Below are positions 19,895 to 27,768 of a stretch of 64,000 nucleotides of DNA, one piece after another. Location of the stretch: assembly GCF_019599185.1 (NCBI RefSeq), contig NZ_JAIEUL010000002.1, positions 186,001 through 250,000 on the forward strand, read 5' to 3'. This stretch comes from Cryobacterium inferilacus (GTDB taxonomy: Bacteria; Actinomycetota; Actinomycetes; Actinomycetales; Microbacteriaceae). Made by a program: the position numbers and the translations under genes. The stretch's first letter is position 1. The number at the start of each line of letters is the position of its first letter. Below the pieces are notes generated by a model. That model ran no database searches. It worked only from the letters and a program-made list of their open reading frames with translations, and was not told the origin of the DNA.

Positions 19895-20773
19895 ATGAGA
19901 CGCGTCGAAGAAGAGCCGTATCCGATCGTTGCCAGTGATTTGACCATCGAATACCCGGCTCACGGCGCGAGCTCCGCCTTCGTGGCGGTGCGCGGGTTCA
20001 CCCTGACTCTCGGGCGCGGTGAGGTGCTCGGCCTGCTCGGCGAGAGCGGGTCGGGCAAGAGCACCCTGGCCAGGGTGCTGTCCGGAGCAGACTCCGGCAG
20101 CGGGCACGGCGACGTGCGCGCGCAGATCACGGGCGGGGACGCCAGCGTGCAGGGGCATTCGCTCCGCCGGATCAGCCGCAGAAAACTGGCCAGGTTGACC
20201 TTCGGCGTCGGGATGCTCAGCCAGAACGCGGCGATGACACTTCCGGCGAGCCTCACCGTGGCCGATATCGTCGCCGAACCCGTGCTCGATCGGGACCACC
20301 GTTACGACCGCCACGCTCTCGACACCGCCGTGGCGACCATGGTCGACGCCGTGCGGCTTCCCTTGTCGTTGCTGTCGAAGTACCCGTACGAGCTCAGCAG
20401 CGGCCAGCGCCAGCGCGTGGCCCTGGCCAGGGCGCTCGTGTTCGGCCCGACCCTGCTCATCGCGGACGAACCGACCGCAGGCGTGGACGCGCTCGTGCGC
20501 AATGACATCATCGACCTGATCGGTGAGCTGCAGCGTGAGCGTGCGTTCTCCGCCCTGCTGATCAGCAATGACCTCGCGGTCCTCCAGCGGGTGGCCGATC
20601 GCATCGGCGTCATGCACGAGGGCGTCCTGGTCGGCCTGGGCAGCATCGACGAGGTCTTCGACAACCCCTGGCACCCCTACGTGGCGGAGCTGGCGGCGGC
20701 GTTGGCCCTGGACGATCCCGACCCGGACGACGGTTCCCTACTGAGCACGACCGACCCGACCCAGGAGGCGTGA
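19895..20773 (+). CDS. Extra ABC ATPase domain with altered H-loop
   Basis: A third nucleotide-binding domain in an operon that already has a double one. Walker A GESGSGKST and Walker B LLIADEPTAGVD are intact, the Q-loop is GMLSQNAAMTLP, and the signature is ELSSGQRQR instead of LSGGQ. The switch histidine of ISHDLAV is replaced: the segment reads LLISNDLAVL, giving Asn where His polarises the attacking water. It may be slow or inactive in hydrolysis and act as a regulatory or asymmetric subunit, although some ABC proteins work with a degenerate H-loop. It begins five bases after the fused ATPase and overlaps the dehydrogenase start (GTGA). Confidence 0.85.
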   Translation: MRRVEEEPYPIVASDLTIEYPAHGASSAFVAVRGFTLTLGRGEVLGLLGESGSGKSTLARVLSGADSGSGHGDVRAQITGGDASVQGHSLRRISRRKLARLTFGVGMLSQNAAMTLPASLTVADIVAEPVLDRDHRYDRHALDTAVATMVDAVRLPLSLLSKYPYELSSGQRQRVALARALVFGPTLLIADEPTAGVDALVRNDIIDLIGELQRERAFSALLISNDLAVLQRVADRIGVMHEGVLVGLGSIDEVFDNPWHPYVAELAAALALDDPDPDDGSLLSTTDPTQEA

Positions 20774-21768
20774 ACGTGACCGGTCAGCATCGCGCGGTCC
20801 TCGCCGACGAACCGGAGCGCGACCAGCACTCCTGGCAGCCCTCAGCAGGGCCCATCGCCATCCTGCCGGAACCAGCGCCGCTGTTCGCCGCGGCCGTCGA
20901 GCAAGCCGGGGGAGTGCTGGCCCCGCTGTCCGACGCCACCAGGGCCATCATCTGGCTCTCCTACGCCCGTGCGGGCGAGATCGACGACGTCCTGGAGAAG
21001 AACCCCCAGGTGGGCTGGCTACAGCTGCCCTGGGCGGGTGTGGACGCCTTCAGTGACGTCCTCAGTCGTCACCAGCGCGACGACCTCCTGGTGACCAGCG
21101 CGAAGGGCGCATACGCCCAGCCAGTGGCCGAGCATGCCCTGGCCTTGCTGCTGGCGTCGATGCGGCTCCTGCCGGAGCGGGCGAGGGCACGCTCCTGGAA
21201 TGCCGAGCCGGCCGGAGAGTCGCTCTACGGGCGGAGAGTGCTCATCGTGGGTGCCGGAGGTATCGCACGGGAGCTGATTCGACTGCTGGAGCCGTTCAAC
21301 ACCGCCATAACGGTGGTGCGACGCAGTGCGGCAGCCGTTCCGGGGGCCGAACGCACCGTCCCGGCAGACCAATTGAGCATCGAACTGCCGCAGGCGGATG
21401 TCGTGGTGCTCGCCGCCGCGCTCACCGGTGGAACCCGGCATCTGCTCGGTGCCGCCGAACTCGCGCTGCTCAAGCCGACAGCCCACCTGGTGAACATCGC
21501 CAGGGGCCCGCTCATCGACACCGACGCCCTGGTCGCCGCGCTGGCCGACGGGCGCCTGGCCGGCGCGGCCCTGGACGTGACCGATCCGGAGCCGCTGCCG
21601 GACTCGCACCCGCTGTGGAACGAGCCGAGATGCCTGATCACCCCGCACATGGCCGACACGCCCGAGATGACCGCACCCCTGCTCGCCGAACGAATTCGCC
21701 TCAATGTGGCCGCATTGCTGGGAAATGGGGCCTTCGTCGGGGTTGTCGACCCCGCCGCCGGCTACTGA
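20770..21768 (+). CDS. D-isomer-specific 2-hydroxyacid dehydrogenase family protein
   Basis: NAD(P)-dependent oxidoreductase of 332 aa, last gene of the transporter operon. Features seen: an N-terminal substrate part with WLQLPWAGVDAF, then VAEHALALLLASMR, the Rossmann loop LIVGAGGIARELI, the catalytic Arg in LVNIARGPLIDTDAL, Glu in DVTDPEPLPDSHPLW and catalytic His in CLITPHMADTPEM. The dinucleotide loop reads GAGGIA rather than the usual GxGxxG. Its overlap with the ATPase gene suggests the transported solute may be converted to a 2-oxo or 2-hydroxy acid, but the substrate cannot be named. Ribosome-binding site AGGAGG lies immediately upstream. Confidence 0.88.
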   Translation: MNVTGQHRAVLADEPERDQHSWQPSAGPIAILPEPAPLFAAAVEQAGGVLAPLSDATRAIIWLSYARAGEIDDVLEKNPQVGWLQLPWAGVDAFSDVLSRHQRDDLLVTSAKGAYAQPVAEHALALLLASMRLLPERARARSWNAEPAGESLYGRRVLIVGAGGIARELIRLLEPFNTAITVVRRSAAAVPGAERTVPADQLSIELPQADVVVLAAALTGGTRHLLGAAELALLKPTAHLVNIARGPLIDTDALVAALADGRLAGAALDVTDPEPLPDSHPLWNEPRCLITPHMADTPEMTAPLLAERIRLNVAALLGNGAFVGVVDPAAGY

Positions 21769-21783
21769 GGGAGACCTGCGGAT

Positions 21784-21811
21784 TTGGTGCACGGCGATCT
21801 TTTGGTAAAGT
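21784..21811 (+). promoter_or_regulatory. Promoter of tRNA-Asn
   Basis: TTGGTG at 21784-21789 and TAAAGT at 21806-21811 are separated by 16 bases, and the tRNA begins 40 bases later. This is the clearest -35/-10 pair in the window. Confidence 0.6.
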
Positions 21812-21851
21812 AGCAACGCTGTTCAAGCGAAACACGAAGCTGAGCATGCAT

Positions 21852-21924
21852 TCCTCGATAGCTCAATTGGCAGAGCAGCGCACTGTTAATGCGCAGGTTC
21901 TTGGTTCGAGTCCAAGTCGGGGAG
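21852..21924 (+). tRNA. tRNA-Asn (anticodon GTT)
   Basis: A 73-base cloverleaf: acceptor TCCTCGA pairs with TCGGGGA (one G-U), discriminator G, anticodon stem GCGCA/TGCGC around loop CTGTTAA, and T-arm CTTGG/CCAAG around TTCGAGT. CCA is not encoded. A terminator follows directly. Confidence 0.97.
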
Positions 21925-21926
21925 CG

Positions 21927-21965
21927 AAAAGGCCACTAGGGGCTCCACCCCCGGTGGCCTTTTTT
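21927..21965 (+). terminator. Rho-independent terminator of tRNA-Asn
   Basis: AAAAGGCCAC pairs with GTGGCCTTTT, with an inner GGGG/CCCC stem, and the run ends in six T. It is the strongest intrinsic terminator in the window and lies three bases after the tRNA. Confidence 0.93.
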
Positions 21966-21987
21966 ACGCCATCGAAAGGCGGTCGGT

Positions 21988-22863
21988 GTGATCTTCTGGC
22001 AGAGCCTCTGCGTCGCGCTCGTCGTGACGAGTGTCGTCCTCCTCATGCTTTGGCTGGTGGCCGACCGCCGCCAACGCCGCAGCCGGTTCGACCGGACGGC
22101 AGCCGATCGGGTGCGCGTCGACCTGGAACTGTCCCTCGCCGAGCAGCACGGCCGGTTGGTCATGATCAGGGAACTGCAGGACATCGCCGTGCTGTCCCTG
22201 GCCCGATTGATCACCAGGGCTGAAGCCGCCCGCTACGCGGCCGAGAACGACCCGTCAGCGGCGGTTCGGGCCGCCACCGGCCTTGTGGACGAGGGCAGGG
22301 TGACCCTCGCCGACCTGCGACGCGTACTGACGCTGGCCAGGGAGGGTGAGTCTGCGGTGTTCACCCGGCCTGGACTGCAGTCTGCCCGCGCCCTGTTCGG
22401 TGTGATGCGTGACGCCGGACTCGCCGTCGACGTCGCCGAGTCCGGCGACCGGTTCCCCCTCAAGCCCGCCGCCGAACTGGCGATCTACCGCATCCTGCAG
22501 AGCTCCCTCGAGAACGCGCTCAAGCACGGCGGGGCCGGCACACAGGTGCGGGTCTCCTTCACCTGGACGCAGAACGGACTGCAGCTGCTCATCGACGACG
22601 ACGGCATCCGTGCCGCTGCCCGCCGGGCGGCCTCGAACGACACCGACTTCGCCGCCAGGACGTCGTACACCATCGACGATGACCTCAGGGCGCTGAGCGA
22701 GAGCCTCACCGGGGCGGATCTCACCCAGATGCGGGAGCGCACAGCCCTGTTCGGCGGAGTTTTCACCGCCGGGACTGTGCCAGGGGTGGGGTTCTCGGTC
22801 TCGGCGGTGTTCCCGACGTTGCGCTTCCACAACGGGGTGCACGGGGTCGACCTGTCCCGCTGA
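21988..22863 (+). CDS. Histidine-kinase-like membrane protein lacking the acceptor His
   Basis: A 291-aa protein with one membrane helix (residues 7-25), then a region aligned with the HisKA_3 dimerisation box of the kinase at 23-1324: here RELQDIAVLSLARLITRAEAARYA, with Gln64 where the acceptor His should be. The ATPase part keeps the N-box Asn in SSLENALKHGG but the G1 box reads LLIDDDGIRAA without the GxG pattern, and the lid is QMRERTALFGG. No response regulator is adjacent. It is probably a pseudo-kinase that dimerises with or tunes another sensor. GTG at 21988 has GAAAGGCGG upstream. Confidence 0.82.
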   Translation: MIFWQSLCVALVVTSVVLLMLWLVADRRQRRSRFDRTAADRVRVDLELSLAEQHGRLVMIRELQDIAVLSLARLITRAEAARYAAENDPSAAVRAATGLVDEGRVTLADLRRVLTLAREGESAVFTRPGLQSARALFGVMRDAGLAVDVAESGDRFPLKPAAELAIYRILQSSLENALKHGGAGTQVRVSFTWTQNGLQLLIDDDGIRAAARRAASNDTDFAARTSYTIDDDLRALSESLTGADLTQMRERTALFGGVFTAGTVPGVGFSVSAVFPTLRFHNGVHGVDLSR

Positions 22864-22881
22864 CCCCCCGGTTCCCTGGCG

Positions 22882-23448
22882 TCAGCCCTCGAGGTCGTCG
22901 ACCCCGGGCAGCCAGCTGAGACCAGGGACGCCCCAGCCGCGTTTGCGGCTCACCTTCGCGGCGATCTTGGCGTAGAAGTGCTCGACACGGTCGACGTACA
23001 GGGTGCCGTCGAGGTGGTCGAACTCGTGCTGGAAGATCCTCGCCAGCCAGCCATCCGCATGGATCTCGAAGGGCTTCTGGTCGAGGTCGACGGCGGTGAG
23101 GATCGCGGATGCCGCACGCTGCAGCGGGAAGCGTTCCCCTGGAAAGGACAGGCAGCCCTCTACGTCCTCGTCCTCGTCGGCCTCCGTCGCGGGTACCGGC
23201 GTGATCCACAGGGTCGGGTTGATCGCCACACCCCTGGTCTCGACGTCGTCGTCGTCGACGTAGCTGAAGGTGAACAGTCGAAGTCCCACCCCCACCTGCG
23301 GGCCCGCAAGCCCCACGCCGGGGGCGGCATCCATCGTCTCGTACATGTCCCGCACCAGCGCCCGCAGGTCGTCGTCGAAAGCGACGACGGGTTCGGCGGG
23401 GGAGTGCAGGACGGGATCGCCTGAAATAACTATCGGTCGCACGGCCAT
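22882..23448 (-). CDS. def: Peptide deformylase
   Basis: Fe/Zn hydrolase that removes the formyl group from nascent proteins. All three family motifs are present: GVGLAGPQVG, EGCLSFPG (metal Cys) and QHEFDHLDG (metal His pair and catalytic Glu). At 188 aa it is standard length; the C-terminal tail is basic then acidic. ATG at 23448 is supported by a -10 element TATCCT six bases upstream on the minus strand (leaderless); an upstream frame extension would add 62 unrelated residues. Divergent from the transporter gene with 39 bases between start codons. Confidence 0.96.
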   Translation of the reverse strand: MAVRPIVISGDPVLHSPAEPVVAFDDDLRALVRDMYETMDAAPGVGLAGPQVGVGLRLFTFSYVDDDDVETRGVAINPTLWITPVPATEADEDEDVEGCLSFPGERFPLQRAASAILTAVDLDQKPFEIHADGWLARIFQHEFDHLDGTLYVDRVEHFYAKIAAKVSRKRGWGVPGLSWLPGVDDLEG

Positions 23449-23454
23449 TCGGCA

Positions 23455-23481
23455 AGGATAACGGCTAATTCTCGATAGTCT
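23455..23481. promoter_or_regulatory. Divergent leaderless promoters of def and the DMT transporter
   Basis: Minus strand: TATCCT (23460-23455) then six bases to the def ATG at 23448. Plus strand: TAGTCT (23476-23481) then six bases to GTG 23488. Neither gene has a ribosome-binding site. Confidence 0.55.
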
Positions 23482-23487
23482 CGTGTG

Positions 23488-24402
23488 GTGAGTCCCGACC
23501 TGACAGACCTGGCTGTGGAGATCGCTATCGATCCGCGCCAGGCAATTGGAATCCCGCTCGCGCTGATCGGGGCGGTGTTCCTCTCGTTGGGCGCACAATT
23601 CCAGCACCGTGGTGTGACCAAAGTCGAAGCCCATACCGTCGAGGTCACCGGCGGCCTGAACACGAAGCAGCTGGTGCTGTTGCTGTCGAGGCCGTCCTGG
23701 GTGTTCGGCACCCTCATGCTGGGCCTGGCCATCGTGTTCCAGCTCACCAGCCTGGCCTTCGCGCCGCTCATCGTGGTGCAGCCCCTCGGGGCAGTGGCGC
23801 TGGTGATCACGGCAGTCCTGAACGCCAGGGTGTCCAGGGTGAAGATCAACCGGGCATCGGTAATCGCCATCGCCATGTGCGTCGGCGGAGTAGGCCTGTT
23901 CGTCACCGTCGCCGCTTTCACCGCCGTAGACAAGCCCGTCACGGATGCGAACCTCATCACCATTCTCATCGTCCTCGGGATCGTCCTCCTCGCCTTCGCC
24001 GCCGCTTTCGTCGTGCTCCGCACCCGGTTCAAGGCGATCTTCTACATCATCGGCGCCGGCGTGCTCTACGGCTTCGTGGCCACCCTCGCCAAGGTCATCA
24101 TCAACCGCACCCAGAACGGCAACTTCGACTGGCTCACCCTGGCCTGCCTCGCGGGCCTGTTGCTTGCGGCCGCCTCCGGCGCCTACTTCGTGCAGAACGC
24201 GTACTCGTCCGGTCCGCCTGACCTCGTCATCGCGGGCCTGACGGTCATCGATCCGCTGATTGCGGTCGGCATCGGGATCATCGTGCTCGGGGAGGCGTCG
24301 CAGGCCCCGCTCTGGGCCGCCGTGCTATTCGTCGTCGCCGGAGTCGTAGCGATCTGGGGTGTGTTCGTGCTCGCGAAACACCATCCGCAATCACAGAGCT
24401 GA
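23488..24402 (+). CDS. DMT-superfamily (NIPA-like) transporter
   Basis: Polytopic membrane protein of 304 aa with nine to ten hydrophobic segments in two similar halves, as in EamA/NIPA proteins. Seen landmarks: IPLALIGAVFLSLGAQFQH in the first helix, FAPLIVVQPLGAVALVITAVLNAR in the middle and LIAVGIGIIVLGEASQ near the end, the last resembling the closing EamA helix. The family includes magnesium and small-metabolite transporters; the substrate here is unknown. Two GTG codons stand in tandem at 23485 and 23488; the second is chosen from the spacing of the leaderless -10 element. Confidence 0.85.
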   Translation: MSPDLTDLAVEIAIDPRQAIGIPLALIGAVFLSLGAQFQHRGVTKVEAHTVEVTGGLNTKQLVLLLSRPSWVFGTLMLGLAIVFQLTSLAFAPLIVVQPLGAVALVITAVLNARVSRVKINRASVIAIAMCVGGVGLFVTVAAFTAVDKPVTDANLITILIVLGIVLLAFAAAFVVLRTRFKAIFYIIGAGVLYGFVATLAKVIINRTQNGNFDWLTLACLAGLLLAAASGAYFVQNAYSSGPPDLVIAGLTVIDPLIAVGIGIIVLGEASQAPLWAAVLFVVAGVVAIWGVFVLAKHHPQSQS

Positions 24403-24457
24403 CCCGCGGTTTCTCGCCGTCCCGACGCGTCTGGGGGCTCCCGTGGCCCAGCCGGTT

Positions 24458-24463
24458 TAGAAT
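24458..24463 (+). promoter_or_regulatory. -10 candidate (TAGAAT) before the glycosyltransferase gene
   Basis: TAGAAT in the 156-base gap after the transporter gene predicts a start of transcription about 90 bases before the glycosyltransferase. The rest of the gap shows no further structure. Confidence 0.4.
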
Positions 24464-24558
24464 AGGGTGCAGATAGACCTCGACGGCGAGTTCCGTCCAT
24501 ACCCAGACTTCGTGCCGGATGACCATTCCCGGCCCCACCAACGTAGGGAAAACGCCAC

Positions 24559-25854
24559 TTGAGCGCTTCATCTGATCAACCGGGCAGTTCGCCCGACCGG
24601 GTCACCCCGGTCGAGTCGACACCGATCCGCGTCCTGATCGCCGCAGACACCTTTGCGCCGGACGTGAACGGTGCCGCCCGGTTCGCTGAGCGGCTCGCCG
24701 CCGGCCTGGTCGCCCGCGGCCACGTCGTGCAGATCATGGCGCCGGCGCCCACCCGCAAGCACGGCACCTGGACGGAGGTGCACGAGGGCGAGTCCATGAC
24801 CGTGCACCGGCTGCACAGCTGGCGCTGGCGCCCGCACGACTGGCTGCGCTTCGCCCTGCCCTGGATCGTCCGACGGCACAGCCGGTCCATCCTCGATACC
24901 TTCCAGCCCGATGTCGTCCACTTCCAGTCCCACATCGTCGTCGGCCGGGGCGTCTCGATCGAGGCCCAGAAACGCGGCATCCGCATTGTCGGCACCAACC
25001 ATTTCATGCCGGAGAACATGCTGCAGTTCTCCCTGGTGCCCAAGGGCTTCCAGGACCATCTCGTTCGCGCCCTCTGGAAGGACGCCGGGCACACCTTCAA
25101 GCGTGCGGAAGCTGTCACCACGCCGACCAGGCGGGCGGCGGAGTTCCTGGAAAAGTACACCGGCCTTGCCGGGGTCCAGGCCATCTCCTGCGGCATCGAC
25201 GCCGACAACTACTCGCCGAGCTTCGCACCACGCACCGAGAACCGCATCCTCTTCGTCGGCCGGGTCACCGGTGAGAAGCAGATCGACGTGCTCGTGCAGG
25301 CGGTGGCCCTCCTGGCGGCCGACCTGGACGCGCGGGTGGAGATCGTCGGCGGCGGCGACCAGCGTCGCCATCTGGAGCAACTCGTCGAGTCCCTGGGCAT
25401 GAGTGAGCGGTTCACCTTCACCGGCTACGTCACCGACGAGGAGCTGCGGGCCGCGTATTCCAGGGCGACCCTGTTCGCGATGCCCTCCATCGCGGAACTT
25501 CAGAGCATCGCCACCATGGAGGCGATGGCCTCTGGACTCCCCGTTGTCGCCGCGAACGCCATGGCGTTGCCGCACCTCGTGCACGACGGCCAGAACGGCT
25601 ATCTGTTCGAACCGGGCAGCGCCCAGGACCTCGCCGACAAGATCACCCAGGTTCTCACGGCCACGCCGGCCGACCTCGAGGCGCTCAAACGCGAGTCATT
25701 GAAGCTGATCGAGGCGCACGACATCAAGCGCACCCTGAACACCTTCGAGCGGTTGTACCGGGGGGAGCCGATCCTCGAGGCGACCAGCACCGGGTCACCC
25801 GCCGTGGGCAGGGCGACCCCCACCGATCAGCACGTCGCTCCGGCTCGAGACTGA
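24559..25854 (+). CDS. GT4-family glycosyltransferase
   Basis: Retaining, GT-B fold sugar transferase of 431 aa. The N-domain opens with VLIAADTFAPDVNGAARFAERLA (motif region near residues 25-45) and carries DVVHFQSHIVVGRG; the nucleotide-sugar domain has ILFVGRVTGEKQIDVLVQA and the EX7E-type region AELQSIATMEAMASGLPVV. It resembles the diacylglycerol glucosyltransferase and PimB/MgtA group of actinobacteria that glycosylate membrane lipids; the acceptor is not settled by sequence. TTG start preceded by TAGGGAAA. It stands alone, followed by tRNA-Met. Confidence 0.88.
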   Translation: MSASSDQPGSSPDRVTPVESTPIRVLIAADTFAPDVNGAARFAERLAAGLVARGHVVQIMAPAPTRKHGTWTEVHEGESMTVHRLHSWRWRPHDWLRFALPWIVRRHSRSILDTFQPDVVHFQSHIVVGRGVSIEAQKRGIRIVGTNHFMPENMLQFSLVPKGFQDHLVRALWKDAGHTFKRAEAVTTPTRRAAEFLEKYTGLAGVQAISCGIDADNYSPSFAPRTENRILFVGRVTGEKQIDVLVQAVALLAADLDARVEIVGGGDQRRHLEQLVESLGMSERFTFTGYVTDEELRAAYSRATLFAMPSIAELQSIATMEAMASGLPVVAANAMALPHLVHDGQNGYLFEPGSAQDLADKITQVLTATPADLEALKRESLKLIEAHDIKRTLNTFERLYRGEPILEATSTGSPAVGRATPTDQHVAPARD

Positions 25855-25889
25855 CTCCCGCCCGTACGCCCAGTACGATGGTGGGGCAC

Positions 25890-25963
25890 GGGGTGGTAGC
25901 TCAGCTGGTTAGAGCACGCGGCTCATAACCGCACGGTCACGGGTTCAAGTCCCGTCCACCCTA
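25890..25963 (+). tRNA. tRNA-Met (anticodon CAT), elongator type
   Basis: A 74-base cloverleaf: acceptor GGGGTGG with CCACCCT (first pair G-U), discriminator A, anticodon loop CTCATAA and T-arm ACGGG/CCCGT around TTCAAGT. The paired first base argues against initiator tRNA, which has an unpaired position 1. A CAT tRNA modified to read Ile cannot be excluded. TACGAT at 25874-25879 is a plausible -10. Confidence 0.92.
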
Positions 25964-25999
25964 CTGAACGCTGTTCCCGAGGAACGGAAATCCTGGCCC

Positions 26000-27730
26000 G
26001 TGTATATTCTGGTGAGCCGCACAGGGACACGGTCGCTCCGGGTGCGGGGACTGGGCGCCCTCGGCGCCCCCGACGAGACCGACCTGACCCTGACCGTTGC
26101 CGAGTTCCGGGAGTTCGCCGCCGAGCGGGAGGTACTGTTGCCGCGGTGGGTCTGGAATGACACCGCGTCGGTCTACCCCCTGCTGCTCTCCGGCGGCGTC
26201 AGGGTCAGGCGTGCCCACGACCTTCGGCTCTGCCACGCCATCCTGCGCTTGTCAGAGGCGACTGCCGGCAGTGCCCTGGCCAACGCACCCACAAGCGATT
26301 GGGACGCCGCCAGTCCCGTTACGGTGGCCCAGGAGACGGGCGCGACCCTGTTCGACCTTGACCTCGGCAGCGCCACGGCGGCGAGCCCCTCCGGCGATGA
26401 CCTGAGCGAATTCAAGGCCCAACTGGATGCGGTGGCCGCCGCCGCGGAACCCGGACGGTTACGGCTGCTCCTCGCCGCGGAATCGGTGGGCGCCCTCATC
26501 GCGGCCGAGATGCAGTTCGCCGGACTACCGTGGCGCAGCGCCATCCACGACCGGCTGCTCACAGCCGAGCTCGGGGCCAGAGTCGCGCCGGGACTCCGCC
26601 CGGCACGACTCGAGGAGCTGGCCGACCGCATCCGCTCGGCACTGGGGGAGAGCACTCTCAACCCGGATTCACCGCCGGAGCTGCTGCGGGCACTCAATCG
26701 AGCCGGCGTCGCCACGGCGTCGACCAGGGCCTGGGAACTGGAGAAGATCGATCATCCCGTCATTGAGCCGCTGCTGCGCTATAAGAAGCTCGCCAGGCTC
26801 CTGAGCAACAACGGTTGGTTCTGGATGGAGAGCTGGATCGTCCAGGACCGTTTCCATCCGGAGTACCTCCCAGGCGGTGTGGTCACCGGGCGCTGGGCCA
26901 CCAGGGGAGGAGGGGCGCTGCAGCTGCCCCACCAGGTGCGGGGAGCCGTGGTCGCTGACCCCGGCTGGACGTTCGTCGTCGCGGACGCCGCCCAGCTCGA
27001 ACCGAGGATCCTGGCGGCACTGTCGGCGGACACGGCCATGGCCACGGCCGGCCGTGGCGTCGACCTCTACGCCGGCATCGTGGCCAGCGGCGTCGTCGAG
27101 ACGCGCGCGCACGCCAAGGTGGCCATGCTCGGCGCCATGTACGGCGCCACATCGGGGGAGAGCGGCCGGCTCCTGCCCAGGCTGGCTCGGGCGTACCCGC
27201 GTGCGCTGGCGATGACGGAGGCCGCCGCTCGGGCCGGAGAACGCGGCGATGTGGTCAGCACCAGGCTGGGCCGGTCCTCTCCCCGGCCCGGGCCCGCGTG
27301 GCACGACGACCAGGGTCGAGCCACCGAGGCCGGCGCGACGGCCGCCGACGAACGCCGGGCCCGCAGCCAGGCCAGGGACTGGGGCCGGTTCACCCGCAAC
27401 TTCATCGTTCAGGGCAGCGCGGCCGAATGGGCGCTGTGCTGGATGGCGGAAATTCGAAAGGGACTCTGGGATCTGTCGGGTACGGACGGAACCGGACAGG
27501 CAGGCCACGGCGCCGGGCAGGCGCTGACGAATCCGTTCCAGAACGCACCGCACCTGGTCTTCTTCCTGCACGACGAGGTCATCGTGCACACGCCCGCCGA
27601 GCTGTCCGACCGGGTCTCGGCAGTGGTCACCGCCGCCGCTGAGACGGCCGGTCGGCTGCTCTTCGGCGACTTTCCGGTGGATTTCCCTCTCACCTGCGTG
27701 GTGGTGGACAGCTACGCCGACGCCAAGTAG
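26000..27730 (+). CDS. Bifunctional 3'-5' exonuclease/DNA polymerase-like protein (family A)
   Basis: A stand-alone protein of 576 aa with a PolA-type polymerase domain. Motif A reads FVVADAAQLEPRILAAL (catalytic Asp kept), the finger region has RAHAKVAMLGAMYGATSG, and motif C is FLHDEVIVHTP with the Asp-Glu pair. The N-terminal third corresponds to the exonuclease domain but has few of its acidic residues, and the 5'-nuclease domain is missing. Such proteins are widespread beside PolA in actinobacteria, with a role in repair or phage defence not well settled. GTG start; lies alone between tRNA-Met and padR (convergent). Confidence 0.86.
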   Translation: MYILVSRTGTRSLRVRGLGALGAPDETDLTLTVAEFREFAAEREVLLPRWVWNDTASVYPLLLSGGVRVRRAHDLRLCHAILRLSEATAGSALANAPTSDWDAASPVTVAQETGATLFDLDLGSATAASPSGDDLSEFKAQLDAVAAAAEPGRLRLLLAAESVGALIAAEMQFAGLPWRSAIHDRLLTAELGARVAPGLRPARLEELADRIRSALGESTLNPDSPPELLRALNRAGVATASTRAWELEKIDHPVIEPLLRYKKLARLLSNNGWFWMESWIVQDRFHPEYLPGGVVTGRWATRGGGALQLPHQVRGAVVADPGWTFVVADAAQLEPRILAALSADTAMATAGRGVDLYAGIVASGVVETRAHAKVAMLGAMYGATSGESGRLLPRLARAYPRALAMTEAAARAGERGDVVSTRLGRSSPRPGPAWHDDQGRATEAGATAADERRARSQARDWGRFTRNFIVQGSAAEWALCWMAEIRKGLWDLSGTDGTGQAGHGAGQALTNPFQNAPHLVFFLHDEVIVHTPAELSDRVSAVVTAAAETAGRLLFGDFPVDFPLTCVVVDSYADAK

Positions 27731-27768
27731 GCGACCGCGGTCTCACTGCAGGGGGTTCGTGATGCGGG

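Noticed and set aside
21852..22863. tRNA-Asn as an integration site for a genomic island
   Set aside because: No direct repeat of the tRNA 3' end, no integrase and normal composition downstream.
27731..27742. Small palindrome GACCGCGGTC after the polymerase-like gene, considered as a terminator
   Set aside because: Only five base pairs with no loop or T-run; too weak to call.
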